A DNA stretch of 16,950 nucleotides from JBCBWG01 sp039817205 (GCA_039817205.1 JBCBWG010000046.1:1-16950); one strand, 5' to 3'; shown: positions 8,837 through 16,628, numbered from the stretch's first letter. Notes: a model not told the origin generated them from the sequence alone. Numbers and translations are program-made.

Positions 8837-9000
8837 GACGCGTTTGAAGGTTATAAGTCCAAACAAACCAGAGCTTGGCATTCCTGCAACGCAGGTCCGC
8901 AGGCGTCGGAGTTATTCACGCGAACGCGCATAGCCCGGATGGAACAATTGGAAGGACGCGCTCACCGTCACTTCGATTGATTCCAAACGGAGCCGTTCGA

Positions 9001-9387
9001 ATGTTGCCCAAAGGTAAAAAGACCCCCTCCCTTTTCCTTCCCACCGTTCTTGTTTGCGGGGCGCTCGCTGCCTGTGCGGGTCGCGCACCGGCCCCGGTCC
9101 AAATCGTTCAAGCGCAAGACAACCAACTCAATTGCGATCAGATTATCGCTGAAATCCGCACAAACAACGAGCAGCTCCAAGCGCTCGCGACCGAAAAAGG
9201 CCTGAAGGTCACGCAGAACGTCGTCGCAGGCGTTGCCGGTTTGGTTGTCCCGGTTCTGTGGTTCGGCATGGACTTTCAAGACGCTGCTGGAAAAGAAGCT
9301 CAAGCATTGTCGCAGCGTAACGGATACTTGTCGCAAGTCGCCGCTCGCAAAAACTGCGCGGGCGTTGGCCAAGCGGAACCGGCCTAA
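9001..9387 (+). CDS. Small lipoprotein with a hydrophobic central segment
   Basis: This is a 128-residue protein with a lipoprotein signal. Residues 1-24 have a basic start (MLPKGKK), a hydrophobic core and the lipobox LAAC with Cys25 as the likely lipidated residue. The ATG at 9001 was chosen because GGAG lies eight bases upstream; the frame extends to 8875 but without a plausible signal. The mature part has a CDQ motif, a helix rich in Q/E/N (about 45-62), then a glycine/valine-rich hydrophobic stretch (NVVAGVAGLVVPVLWFGMDF) and a second helix ending in KNC. I recall similar small proteins in many alphaproteobacteria, all of unknown function. The two cysteines bracketing the mature domain could form a disulfide in the periplasm, by inference. 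The following gene begins 114 bases later; no clear terminator lies between. Confidence 0.8.
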   Translation: MLPKGKKTPSLFLPTVLVCGALAACAGRAPAPVQIVQAQDNQLNCDQIIAEIRTNNEQLQALATEKGLKVTQNVVAGVAGLVVPVLWFGMDFQDAAGKEAQALSQRNGYLSQVAARKNCAGVGQAEPA

Positions 9388-9501
9388 GCGAAACGATAAC
9401 ACGCTCTCCGTGTCCCAGCCCGTCTCCCAAATCCGCGAAACTTGAAATTGCCGTCTGCTTCGGGGACGCCCTATGCTCAACCAAAACCGGAGGCGAGCGG
9501 C

Positions 9502-10410
9502 ATGGACGGGCAAACAGTGGGTCTGGTTGGACTTGGCTTGATGGGCGGCGCCATGGCGCGCCGTCTCATCACGTGCGGGTTTTCCGTCGTCGGATACGAC
9601 ATTGTGCCGGACCGCTTGAAGGCAGCGGTCGTGGATGGCGTGCGCCCCGCGACCAGCCCCGCCGATCTCGCAACGCAGGCTGGCACCGTCATCTTGAGCG
9701 TGACGTCGACGCCTGATGTCGCAGCAGTTGTCGCCGGTGAAAACGGGTTGTGCGAACCGGCACGGATCGGTGCAAACGTCGTGATCGATACCTCGACGAC
9801 CGAAATTGGCGCGACCCACGAGATCGCAGCGCACCTTCGCAATCGCAAGGGCGTCCCGTTCGTCGATGCGCCCGTCTCAGGCGGCCCTGCGGCGTGTGAC
9901 ACCGGCACGCTTGCCATTATGGCCGGAGGCTCCGTTGGAGGTTTCGCTGCCGCCGAACCGGTTCTCAAACATCTCGGAACCACGACGCATATGGGTGAAA
10001 CCGGTGCAGGGCAGGCGACCAAGCTCATCAATCAGACATTGGTGCTCAACAATTTCGTCGTGATCGCCGAAGCTCTCCGCCTTGCCGAAGCTTACGGTGT
10101 CGATGCGCAAAAAGTCCCGACCGCACTGGCGTCCGGTCATGCAGGCTCCAACTTGCTCCCCGTTCTCTTTGACCGGATGATCGCCCGCGATTGGACACCG
10201 ACGGGGTACGCGCGGCAAATTTTGAAAGACCTCGAAATGGTCGGGGCGGCTGCAAAGGCCGAGGGGCTCGCAACACCAATGACGGCTCAGGCAACAACGC
10301 TCTTTCGAATGCTCGTCGGGGGCGGTCAGGGCGAACAGGACGGCGCCGCGGTTCTCGATTTGCTGCCTGAGGCGACGGCACAGACAAACGCCACGCCCGA
10401 GGACCAATGA
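9502..10410 (+). CDS. NAD(P)-dependent oxidoreductase, 3-hydroxyisobutyrate dehydrogenase family
   Basis: This is a 302-residue beta-hydroxyacid dehydrogenase, a family that oxidises short 3-hydroxy acids such as 3-hydroxyisobutyrate or tartronate semialdehyde with NAD(P). The ATG at 9502 has a strong GGAGG eight bases upstream; an in-frame ATG at 9442 lacks one. Visible motifs are the Rossmann GLGLMGGAMA (10-19), VIDTSTT (94-100), the substrate-binding DAPVSGG (122-128) and the catalytic lysine in GQATKLINQ (Lys174, with Asn177). The C-terminal helical domain is complete, and a loose polar tail ends the protein. The stop codon overlaps the start of the CoA-transferase gene as ATGA, so the two are translationally coupled and probably act on the same or consecutive compounds. 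The natural substrate cannot be read from the sequence; glyoxylate/succinic semialdehyde reductase is another possibility within the family. Confidence 0.88.
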   Translation: MDGQTVGLVGLGLMGGAMARRLITCGFSVVGYDIVPDRLKAAVVDGVRPATSPADLATQAGTVILSVTSTPDVAAVVAGENGLCEPARIGANVVIDTSTTEIGATHEIAAHLRNRKGVPFVDAPVSGGPAACDTGTLAIMAGGSVGGFAAAEPVLKHLGTTTHMGETGAGQATKLINQTLVLNNFVVIAEALRLAEAYGVDAQKVPTALASGHAGSNLLPVLFDRMIARDWTPTGYARQILKDLEMVGAAAKAEGLATPMTAQATTLFRMLVGGGQGEQDGAAVLDLLPEATAQTNATPEDQ

Positions 10411-11537
10411 TGAAAGCGCTTTCTGGAACGTTGGTGGTGACACTCGAGCAGGCCGTTGCGGCCCCAACCTGTTCACGCCGGTTGGCCGATGCGGGCGCAC
10501 GGGTGATTAAGCTCGAGCGACCGGGCGGCGATTTCGCGCGCGGTTATGACGACATCGTCCACGGCCAAGCGAGTTATTTCGTCTGGCTCAACCGCGGCAA
10601 GGAGAGCGTCACGTGCGACCTCCGCGAACCCGAAGACCGGGCGCTGTTTGAGGCGCTCGTTGCGCAGGCCGATGTCTTTATTCAGAACCTGAAGCCCGGC
10701 GCGCTCGATCGCCTTGGTTTCGGCACGGGCGAACTCCGCAAGAGACACCCAAAGCTGATCACCTGCTCGATTAGCGGTTACGGCGAGACCGGCCCCTATG
10801 CGCATCGCAAAGCCTACGATCTTCTGATCCAGGCCGAAGCCGGCCTTGCGGGCGTGACCGGCACGCCCGAAACACCGTCTCGAATTGGCGTGTCGATCGT
10901 CGACGTCGGGACGGGCATGACCGCTTACGAAGCGGTTCTTGAGGCGCTCATCGCGCGCGGTCGCACCGGCCAGGGCGCAGATATTAAATTGTCGATGTTT
11001 GATTGCATGGCGGAATTGATGGCGGTCCCCCTGCTCCACGGTCGGTATGGCAAAGCCCCGGAACGCATCGGACTGAAGCATCCCTCGGTTGCGCCCTACG
11101 GCGTTTTTCAGTGTGCATGCGGGACACCGATCCTGCTCTCGATCCAGAACGATCGCGAATGGCGGACACTCGCAGAAACTGTTCTCGGCGACCCGAACCT
11201 CGGCGATGATCCTCGTTTCGCAACGAACATCGCGCGCGTCACAAACCGCGATGCAACCGACGCCATCGTCGCAAGCGCCTTTGCCAATGAGACCGCGCAT
11301 GCCCTCTCGGAACGCCTCGCAGCCGTTGATCTCGCCTTCGGTCACGTCAACGATGTCGACGGTGTCCTGGCGCATCCCTGCTTGAGAGAGATCGACGTGT
11401 CCGTGCCCGGAGGTTCGGCGCGCCTACCAGCGCCACCGGCGATTGTTGATGGTCAAAGCGATGAAAGCTTCGGCCCGGTCCCAAAGGCCGGAGCCGCGAC
11501 CGAGGCGGTCCGGCGAGAGTTTTTGCAGCTCGGATGA
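10407..11537 (+). CDS. Family III CoA-transferase (CaiB/BaiF type)
   Basis: This is a 376-residue family III CoA-transferase. Such enzymes move CoA between an acyl-CoA and a free carboxylic acid through a covalent aspartyl intermediate. The catalytic aspartate is Asp166 in SIVDVGTGM, matching Asp169 of formyl-CoA transferase. Other family features are TLEQAVAAP near the N-terminus, ARVIKLERPGGDFAR (31-45), FVWLNRGKESVTCDL (58-72), FIQNLKPGALDRLGFG and SISGYGETGPY (121-131). Length is slightly below the usual 390-430. The ATG at 10407 overlaps the previous stop; ATG 10410 is also possible and sits at a better distance (seven bases) from GAGG. It may activate the acid handled by the coupled dehydrogenase. 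About 120 non-coding bases follow before pepN. Confidence 0.9.
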   Translation: MMKALSGTLVVTLEQAVAAPTCSRRLADAGARVIKLERPGGDFARGYDDIVHGQASYFVWLNRGKESVTCDLREPEDRALFEALVAQADVFIQNLKPGALDRLGFGTGELRKRHPKLITCSISGYGETGPYAHRKAYDLLIQAEAGLAGVTGTPETPSRIGVSIVDVGTGMTAYEAVLEALIARGRTGQGADIKLSMFDCMAELMAVPLLHGRYGKAPERIGLKHPSVAPYGVFQCACGTPILLSIQNDREWRTLAETVLGDPNLGDDPRFATNIARVTNRDATDAIVASAFANETAHALSERLAAVDLAFGHVNDVDGVLAHPCLREIDVSVPGGSARLPAPPAIVDGQSDESFGPVPKAGAATEAVRREFLQLG

Positions 11538-11583
11538 ATGGTTCCGGACGAGGGCTCGCATCACTCATCGAGCGCGACGGACG

Positions 11584-11639
11584 TTGACACGCAGGGTTTA
11601 GCCGCGCATCCAAGCCGGTACGCCCGACCGCTAACCCTG
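11584..11639 (+). promoter_or_regulatory. Possible pepN promoter region with inverted repeat
   Basis: A perfect TTGACA (11584-11589) lies about 75 bases upstream of the pepN ATG, but the sequence at the matching -10 distance (CATCCA) is poor. An inverted repeat overlaps it: CAGGGTT at 11592-11598 pairs with AACCCTG at 11633-11639 across a 34-base loop. It could be a promoter with an operator or leader stem; no T-run follows, so a terminator for the CoA-transferase is less likely. Assignment is weak. Confidence 0.3.
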
Positions 11640-12676
11640 TGACGACTGCGGACTGAGTGCTCATGAAAACCACGACCCCTCGTCCCATTCGCCTGAAGGA
11701 CTACCAACCGCCGACGCACTTGATCGAAAAAACCGATCTGAGCTTCGACCTCCACCCGACCGAGACGGTGGTCACGGCAAAGCTCAACATTGTACCCAAC
11801 CCGGCAGCGCAAACCGCATCGGATCGACTGGTTCTCGATGGCGAGCACCTTGAGCTTCTGTCGCTCCACCGCGATGGCAAAGTGGTCCCGAACGACGACT
11901 ACGACCTCACCGCAACCACTCTGACATTGCGGATGCTTCCAGACGCGCCGTTCAAGTTGACGATCAAGACCCGGATCAACCCAGACAGCAACAAAGCGCT
12001 GCAGGGGCTTTACCGGTCCGGTGGAAACTACTGCACGCAGTGCGAGGCCGAGGGATTTCGGCGCATCACCTATTACCTAGACCGACCGGACGTTTTGTCG
12101 GTTTTCACCTGCCGCATGGAAGCGGATCGGGACGAGGCCCCCATTCTGCTCTCAAATGGCAATCCGCGGGAGCGCGGCACAGCATCGGGTACCAACCGAC
12201 ACTATGCGGTTTGGAAAGACCCGCATCCGAAACCCAGCTACCTGTTCGCGTTGGTCGCCGGCGATCTGACGTCAATCGCGTCGGACTTTAAAACCAAGTC
12301 CGGCAAGGCGGTGGATCTCAGGATTTATGTGGAGCCGGGCAAAGAGCATCGCTGTTCGTGGGCGATGGACGCGCTGAAACGATCGATGCGTTGGGACGAA
12401 GAGGTCTTCGGTCGCGAGTACGATCTCGACGTCTTTAACATCGTTGCCGTCTCGGACTTCAACATGGGCGCGATGGAGAACAAAGGCCTCAACGTCTTCA
12501 ACGACCGCTTGATCCTTGCTTCGTCCGACACAGCAACCGACGCGATTTACGAAGCGATCGAGAGCGTGATCGCGCACGAGTATTTTCACAACTGGACCGG
12601 CAACCGCATCACCTGTCGCGACTGGTTTCAGCTCTGTTTGAAAGAGGGCCTGACGGTCTTCCGGGATCAGGAGTTT

Positions 12677-13003
12677 TCAGCCGACGAGCGTTCGCGCAGT
12701 GTCCAACGCATCTCCGATGTGCGTCGTTTGCGTGCTCACCAGTTTCCTGAAGACCAAGGGCCTCTCGCGCACCCTGTCCGCCCGTCGAGTTACATCGAGA
12801 TCAACAACTTCTACACGGCGACGGTCTACGAGAAGGGCGCCGAGATCTGTCGCATGTTGGCGACCATCCTGGGGCGTCGGGGCTTCCGCGACACCGGCGG
12901 GTTTTGCGACTGTCAGAGCCTGAGCCGGCGCTGTTGCAACGGTCAGGCCGACAGCCAATCCAATGGCTGTGAGGAGGGCGAGGGCGGAGTTGCGAACTGT
13001 CAT
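12677..13003 (-). pseudogene. Small secreted protein gene, only its signal-peptide region intact
   Basis: A minus-strand frame starts at ATG 13003 with an excellent ribosome site (AAGGAG, six-base spacing). Its first ~29 residues are a textbook Sec signal peptide: MTVRNSALALL, a hydrophobic run and cleavage after APAQA. About ten more residues (LTVAKPAGVAE) look natural. From about residue 39 (near 12,890) the frame is simply the antisense of the conserved pepN coding sequence and shows no independent protein character. I read this as the 5' end of a small secreted protein gene whose remainder was lost at the same junction that truncated pepN. The 108-residue hybrid product may still be expressed. 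I do not recognise the original protein. Confidence 0.6.
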
Positions 13004-13073
13004 GATCATCTCCTTTGTGTGCGAGCCGTTGTTTCGTTCTGCTCTTTCATCTGCGTGGCTCGTCGATGGGAGG

Positions 13074-13103
13074 ATCTAAGCAGCCGGGAGACGTCACGTG
13101 CAA
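13074..13103 (-). promoter_or_regulatory. Candidate promoter for the truncated secreted-protein gene
   Basis: Reading leftward, TTGCAC (13103-13098) and TTAGAT (13079-13074) are separated by 18 bases, an acceptable sigma-70-like pair about 70 bases upstream of the ATG at 13003. It is supported only by position and the good ribosome site downstream. The 20-bp palindrome at 13121-13140 lies just upstream of this -35. Confidence 0.3.
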
Positions 13104-13120
13104 AACAACTGACAGGGAAC

Positions 13121-13140
13121 GTGTCATCATGAGATGACAC
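13121..13140. promoter_or_regulatory. Perfect 8+4+8 palindrome, possible operator
   Basis: GTGTCATC and GATGACAC flank the four bases ATGA, giving a perfect inverted repeat of 8 bp arms. No T-run follows on either strand, so an operator for a dimeric regulator is more likely than a terminator. It lies about 18 bases upstream of the candidate leftward -35 and about 290 bases upstream of uvrA. The truncated pepN frame happens to stop inside it. Confidence 0.45.
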
Positions 13141-13141
13141 A

Positions 13142-13211
13142 GGCTGGTGAGGTCAGGGTGATGAGGCCAGGGTGATCAGGCCAGACTGGTGAGGCGAGAC
13201 TGGTTAGGCCA
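13142..13211. repeat. Five imperfect tandem copies of a 14-bp unit
   Basis: Five consecutive 14-bp units are visible: GGCTGGTGAGGTCA, GGGTGATGAGGCCA, GGGTGATCAGGCCA, GACTGGTGAGGCGA and GACTGGTTAGGCCA, with a decaying sixth after 13211. The shared core is GGTGA/GAGGCCA. The block starts immediately after the palindrome and is non-coding as far as I can see. Units differ at two to five positions, so the array is not recent. Confidence 0.8.
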
Positions 13212-13280
13212 GGGTAATGCATGCTGTGGGGCGACACCCGACTGCCGAGACGGTCGTTCCTTGATCTTACGCGGCCCCAA

Positions 13281-13350
13281 ACGGTCTGCAGTGATCTGGA
13301 AAGGTCTCGAACGGTCTCGAACGGTCTGGAACGGTCTGGAACGGTCTGGG
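13281..13350. repeat. Seven tandem copies of a 10-bp unit upstream of uvrA
   Basis: The unit ACGGTCTGGA recurs seven times without gaps; copies 3-7 (13301-13350) are nearly identical and copies 1-2 are degenerate. The step equals about one DNA helical turn, so every copy faces the same side of the DNA. It brings GAAC to positions 13309, 13319, 13329 and 13339. The block ends 80 bases before the uvrA start and may affect its promoter. Slippage polymorphism between strains would be expected. Confidence 0.88.
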
Positions 13351-13430
13351 CCCACAGGTTTTCGCGTATCGATCGAACTTGGCGTTGGATCGCAATTGCC
13401 GCCGTTTCGCCCCTCAGCTAACGAGTTGTC

Positions 13431-16400
13431 ATGGCTAAAACACCGAAGACCAAACCGGCGAAAGCACGGGCGGCTGCGACGGCTGGTGCGACCGCAAAGC
13501 GTCGTGCCCCGGCCCCCCGGCCCGACGACAAGGTCATCCATGTGCGGGGCGCGCGCGAGCACAACCTGAAGAATGTCGATCTTACCGTTCCACGCGATCA
13601 ATTGATCGTCTTCACCGGTCTTTCGGGCTCCGGGAAATCGTCTCTCGCGTTCGACACGATCTACGCCGAGGGCCAACGCCGCTACGTTGAGAGCTTGTCG
13701 GCTTATGCGCGCCAGTTTCTGGAGATGATGCAGAAGCCGGACGTCGACCACATTGACGGCCTCAGCCCGGCGATCTCGATCGAGCAGAAAACAACGAGCC
13801 GCAATCCGCGATCAACGGTCGGTACCGTCACGGAAATTTACGACTACCTTCGCCTACTTTTTGCGCGGGTCGGTGTGCCGTATTCGCCGGCCACGGGGCT
13901 GCCCATCGAGAGCCAAACGGTCAGCCAGATGGTCGACCGCACGCTGGATCTCGAAGAGAAATCGCGTCTCTACCTGCTGGCGCCGATTGTCAAAGGCCGC
14001 AAAGGCGAGTTTCGCAAGGACTTGGCAGCTCTCCAGAAACGCGGTTTTCAGAGGGTCAAGATCAATGGCACGTTCTATGAAATTCCGGACGCGCCAACGC
14101 TCGATAAGAAATACAAGCACGACATCGACGTCGTCGTGGACCGCGTTGTCGTGAAACGCGATGACGCAACGCGGACGCGTCTTGCGGATAGTTTTGAGAC
14201 CGCACTTGACCTGGCGGACGGCATTGCGATCGTTGAGTTTGCCGACAAGCCGCTGCCCGAAGCAGACACGAAGGGCGCCAATAAATCCAAGAACGAGACG
14301 CACGAGCGCATCGTCTTTTCTCAGCACTTTGCCTGTCCCGTGTCCGGCTTCACGATTGATGAGGTCGAGCCACGCCTGTTCTCGTTCAACGCGCCGGCGG
14401 GTGCGTGTCCTTCATGCGACGGTCTTGGGACCGAATTGAAATTTGAGCCCGAACTCGTCGTTCCGGACGGAGTGCTGTCTTTGCGCCAAGGCGCGATTGT
14501 CCCGTGGGCCAAGACAGGCGCGACGTCGCCGTATTACGAGCAAACGCTTCAGGCGCTCGCGAAGCACTACAAGTTCAAGCTCACAACGCCCTGGAATGAG
14601 TTAACGCGGGATGTTCAGAACGTCATCCTGTTTGGGTCGGGCGCGGAACCGGTGACGTTCATCTACGAGGATGGGCTGCGGAAATACAAAACTGCAAAGC
14701 CGTTTGAAGGTGTGATCAACAACATCGAACGGCGCTGGCGGGAGACAGATAGTTCGTGGGTCCGCGAAGAGCTTTCGCAATTCCAGGGCAATCATCCGTG
14801 CGAGGCGTGCGGCGGGTATCGGCTGAAGCCGCAGGCGTTGTCTGTGAAGATCGATGGGCGTCACATCGGCGAGGTCACGGCGATGTCGATCCGCAAGGCG
14901 AACGATTGGTTTGTTGAACTCGACAACAAGCTGACGAAACAGCAGCTCGCGATTGCGACGCGTATTCTGAAAGAGATCCGGGAGCGGCTGCGGTTCCTGA
15001 ACGACGTTGGTCTTGATTACCTGACGCTGTCACGCTCCTCCGGCACGCTGTCCGGTGGCGAGAGCCAGCGTATTCGGCTGGCTTCGCAGATCGGCTCCGG
15101 TCTCACGGGGGTGCTTTATGTGCTCGACGAGCCGTCTATCGGTTTGCATCAGCGCGACAATGAACGCTTGCTCGGGACGCTTCGGCATTTGCGCGATCTC
15201 GGCAACACGGTCATCGTTGTCGAACACGATGAGGACGCGGTGCGCACGGCTGATCATGTTGTCGACATTGGGCCCGGTGCCGGTGTGCACGGCGGGCAGG
15301 TCATCGCACAGGGTGCGCCAGACGATATCATGGCTGCGAGCCACAGCCTGACCGGGCAGTATTTGTCTGGTGCGCGCGAGGTGCCAGTGCCGGACGAGCG
15401 GCGCAAACCAACGAAAAAACGTGAGATTATCGTTCGGGGCGCCAAGGCCAACAACCTACAGGATGTGACGGCATCCCTGCCGCTCGGCGTGATGACCTGC
15501 GTGACAGGCGTGTCCGGGGGTGGCAAATCCACGTTTTTGATCGAGACGCTCTACAAGGCGATCGCCCGCCGACTTAACGGCGCGCGGGCACAACCCGGCC
15601 CCCATGACCGGATCGACGGGCTGGAGCACCTGGACAAGGTCATTGAAATCGACCAGTCGCCGATCGGGCGGACGCCGCGTTCGAACCCGGCGACCTACAC
15701 GGGCGCGTTTACGCCGATCCGCGAGTGGTTTGCCGGGCTGCCGGAAGCCAAAGCGCGTGGCTATCAGCCCGGCCGCTTCTCTTTCAACGTGAAGGGTGGG
15801 CGCTGTGAGGCCTGCCAAGGCGACGGCGTCATCAAGATCGAGATGCACTTCCTGCCGGACGTCTACGTCGAGTGCGACCAGTGCAAAGGAAAGCGCTATA
15901 ACCGCGAAACGCTTGATATCCAGTTTCGTGGCAAGTCGATTGCCGACGTGCTCGACATGACGGTTGAGGAAGGTTGCGGGTTCTTCTCAGCTGTCCCCGT
16001 CATTCGCGACAAGCTTGAGACGCTGCGTCGCGTGGGGCTCGGCTACATCAAGATCGGCCAGCAAGCGACGACCCTGTCCGGCGGTGAGGCACAGCGTGTG
16101 AAACTCGCGAAAGAGCTGTCGAAGCGCGCGACGGGTCGGACGCTCTATATTCTCGACGAGCCGACGACCGGGCTGCACTTCCACGACGTCGCAAAGCTGC
16201 TCGAAGTGCTCCATGAACTTGTCGATGCAGGCAACACCGTCGCGATCATCGAGCACAATCTCGAAGTCATTAAAACAGCTGACTGGGTCATCGACATCGG
16301 CCCCGAAGGTGGTGACGGCGGCGGCGAGATCGTCGTTGCGGGCCCGCCAGAGGTGGTCGCCGACTGCGACGCGAGCCACACGGGTCGCTTTCTGAAGGGT

Positions 16401-16502
16401 TTGCTGAAGCGGCGCGCGCGTTCAGCTTCCGGGCCGTCGGGGCCCGCGAAAAAAAACCCGCGCAAGCGCCGCAGCGGCGGCACGAAAGAGGCCGCTGAGT
16501 AG
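13431..16502 (+). CDS. uvrA: Excinuclease ABC subunit A
   Basis: UvrA is the damage-recognition ATPase of nucleotide excision repair; it dimerises and loads UvrB at lesions. This 1023-residue copy is somewhat longer than the usual 940-980 because of an Ala/Lys-rich N-terminal tail (about 1-33) and a basic C-terminal tail (about 993-1023). The first ATPase has Walker A GLSGSGKS (63-70), signature LSGGES (540-545) and VLDEP (564-568). The second has GVSGGGKS (693-700), LSGGEA (882-887) and ILDEP (907-911). The UvrB-binding and insertion domains lie between about 130 and 300. Zinc finger 2 is intact (Cys792, 795, 815, 818). Zinc finger 1 has Cys302, Cys326 and Cys329, but Ser305 where the fourth cysteine normally is. 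The ATG at 13431 has no strong ribosome site. It is the only gene on its strand between the repeats and the terminal lipoprotein, so it is probably monocistronic. Confidence 0.97.
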   Translation: MAKTPKTKPAKARAAATAGATAKRRAPAPRPDDKVIHVRGAREHNLKNVDLTVPRDQLIVFTGLSGSGKSSLAFDTIYAEGQRRYVESLSAYARQFLEMMQKPDVDHIDGLSPAISIEQKTTSRNPRSTVGTVTEIYDYLRLLFARVGVPYSPATGLPIESQTVSQMVDRTLDLEEKSRLYLLAPIVKGRKGEFRKDLAALQKRGFQRVKINGTFYEIPDAPTLDKKYKHDIDVVVDRVVVKRDDATRTRLADSFETALDLADGIAIVEFADKPLPEADTKGANKSKNETHERIVFSQHFACPVSGFTIDEVEPRLFSFNAPAGACPSCDGLGTELKFEPELVVPDGVLSLRQGAIVPWAKTGATSPYYEQTLQALAKHYKFKLTTPWNELTRDVQNVILFGSGAEPVTFIYEDGLRKYKTAKPFEGVINNIERRWRETDSSWVREELSQFQGNHPCEACGGYRLKPQALSVKIDGRHIGEVTAMSIRKANDWFVELDNKLTKQQLAIATRILKEIRERLRFLNDVGLDYLTLSRSSGTLSGGESQRIRLASQIGSGLTGVLYVLDEPSIGLHQRDNERLLGTLRHLRDLGNTVIVVEHDEDAVRTADHVVDIGPGAGVHGGQVIAQGAPDDIMAASHSLTGQYLSGAREVPVPDERRKPTKKREIIVRGAKANNLQDVTASLPLGVMTCVTGVSGGGKSTFLIETLYKAIARRLNGARAQPGPHDRIDGLEHLDKVIEIDQSPIGRTPRSNPATYTGAFTPIREWFAGLPEAKARGYQPGRFSFNVKGGRCEACQGDGVIKIEMHFLPDVYVECDQCKGKRYNRETLDIQFRGKSIADVLDMTVEEGCGFFSAVPVIRDKLETLRRVGLGYIKIGQQATTLSGGEAQRVKLAKELSKRATGRTLYILDEPTTGLHFHDVAKLLEVLHELVDAGNTVAIIEHNLEVIKTADWVIDIGPEGGDGGGEIVVAGPPEVVADCDASHTGRFLKGLLKRRARSASGPSGPAKKNPRKRRSGGTKEAAE

Positions 16503-16541
16503 GCTTGGCCAGGTTGGGTCGCCAGTGTGTTTGCTTGCTGG

Positions 16542-16556
16542 TGTGATTGGGTCACA
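16542..16556. promoter_or_regulatory. TGTGA-N5-TCACA inverted repeat
   Basis: TGTGA and TCACA form a perfect 5-bp inverted repeat around TTGGG, 40 bases after the uvrA stop and about 70 bases before the next gene. The half sites equal those of CRP/FNR-family operators, but the spacer is five rather than the usual six bases (CRP), so binding is doubtful. A short chance hairpin is the alternative. Confidence 0.25.
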
Positions 16557-16628
16557 TGCCCCGGGCCAACACCTTTCAGCCCTTGAATTTGAGTTGCCGA
16601 CCGGTGCGCGAGTTTTAATCGTCCGCCC

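Larger units (their letters stand above)
11663..13132 (+). pseudogene. pepN: Aminopeptidase N, 3'-truncated and fused to foreign antisense sequence
   Basis: PepN is an M1 zinc aminopeptidase of about 870-885 residues. Here only the first ~409 residues are PepN-like. They include GAMEN (269-273), the zinc site HEYFH (His305, His309) with Glu328, and the catalytic tyrosine in VYEKGAE (Tyr389). All are offset by +8 from the E. coli residues, so the fold is collinear and undamaged up to there. After LGRRGF the match stops near 12,889, where MDLYF-like sequence is expected. The remaining 80 codons are cysteine- and arginine-rich and are the antisense of a signal-peptide-coding region on the minus strand. 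The frame ends at 13132 inside a palindrome. The rest of the catalytic domain, the beta domain and the whole C-terminal helical domain (about 470 residues) are missing, so activity is unlikely. The ATG at 11663 is used; a GTG at 11657 is in frame. Real deletion and assembly chimera are both possible. Confidence 0.85.
13004..13430. other. Gene-free 427-base region before uvrA
   Basis: The stretch holds, left to right, the ribosome site and candidate promoter of the leftward truncated gene, the palindrome, the 14-bp repeats, about 70 bases without visible structure, the 10-bp repeats and an 80-base uvrA leader. Frames crossing it (for example 13189-13569 plus) translate the repeats into low-complexity sequence and are not credible genes. 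I see no tRNA or clear terminator. The strict alphaproteobacterial LexA box GTTC-N7-GTTC was not found in either orientation. Confidence 0.6.

Noticed and set aside
8883..8895. CCTGC-AAC-GCAGG hairpin after the short-chain dehydrogenase
   Set aside because: The five-base stem has no T-run, so it is not convincing as a terminator.
9399..9413. ACACG-CTCTC-CGTGT hairpin after the small lipoprotein
   Set aside because: The stem is short and weak with no T-run; probably chance.
13281..13350. CRISPR array
   Set aside because: Units are 10 bp, directly adjacent and without spacers, and there are no cas genes.
13176..13751. 191-residue minus-strand frame across the uvrA start
   Set aside because: It is antisense to the conserved uvrA Walker A region and translates the 10-bp repeats as low-complexity sequence.
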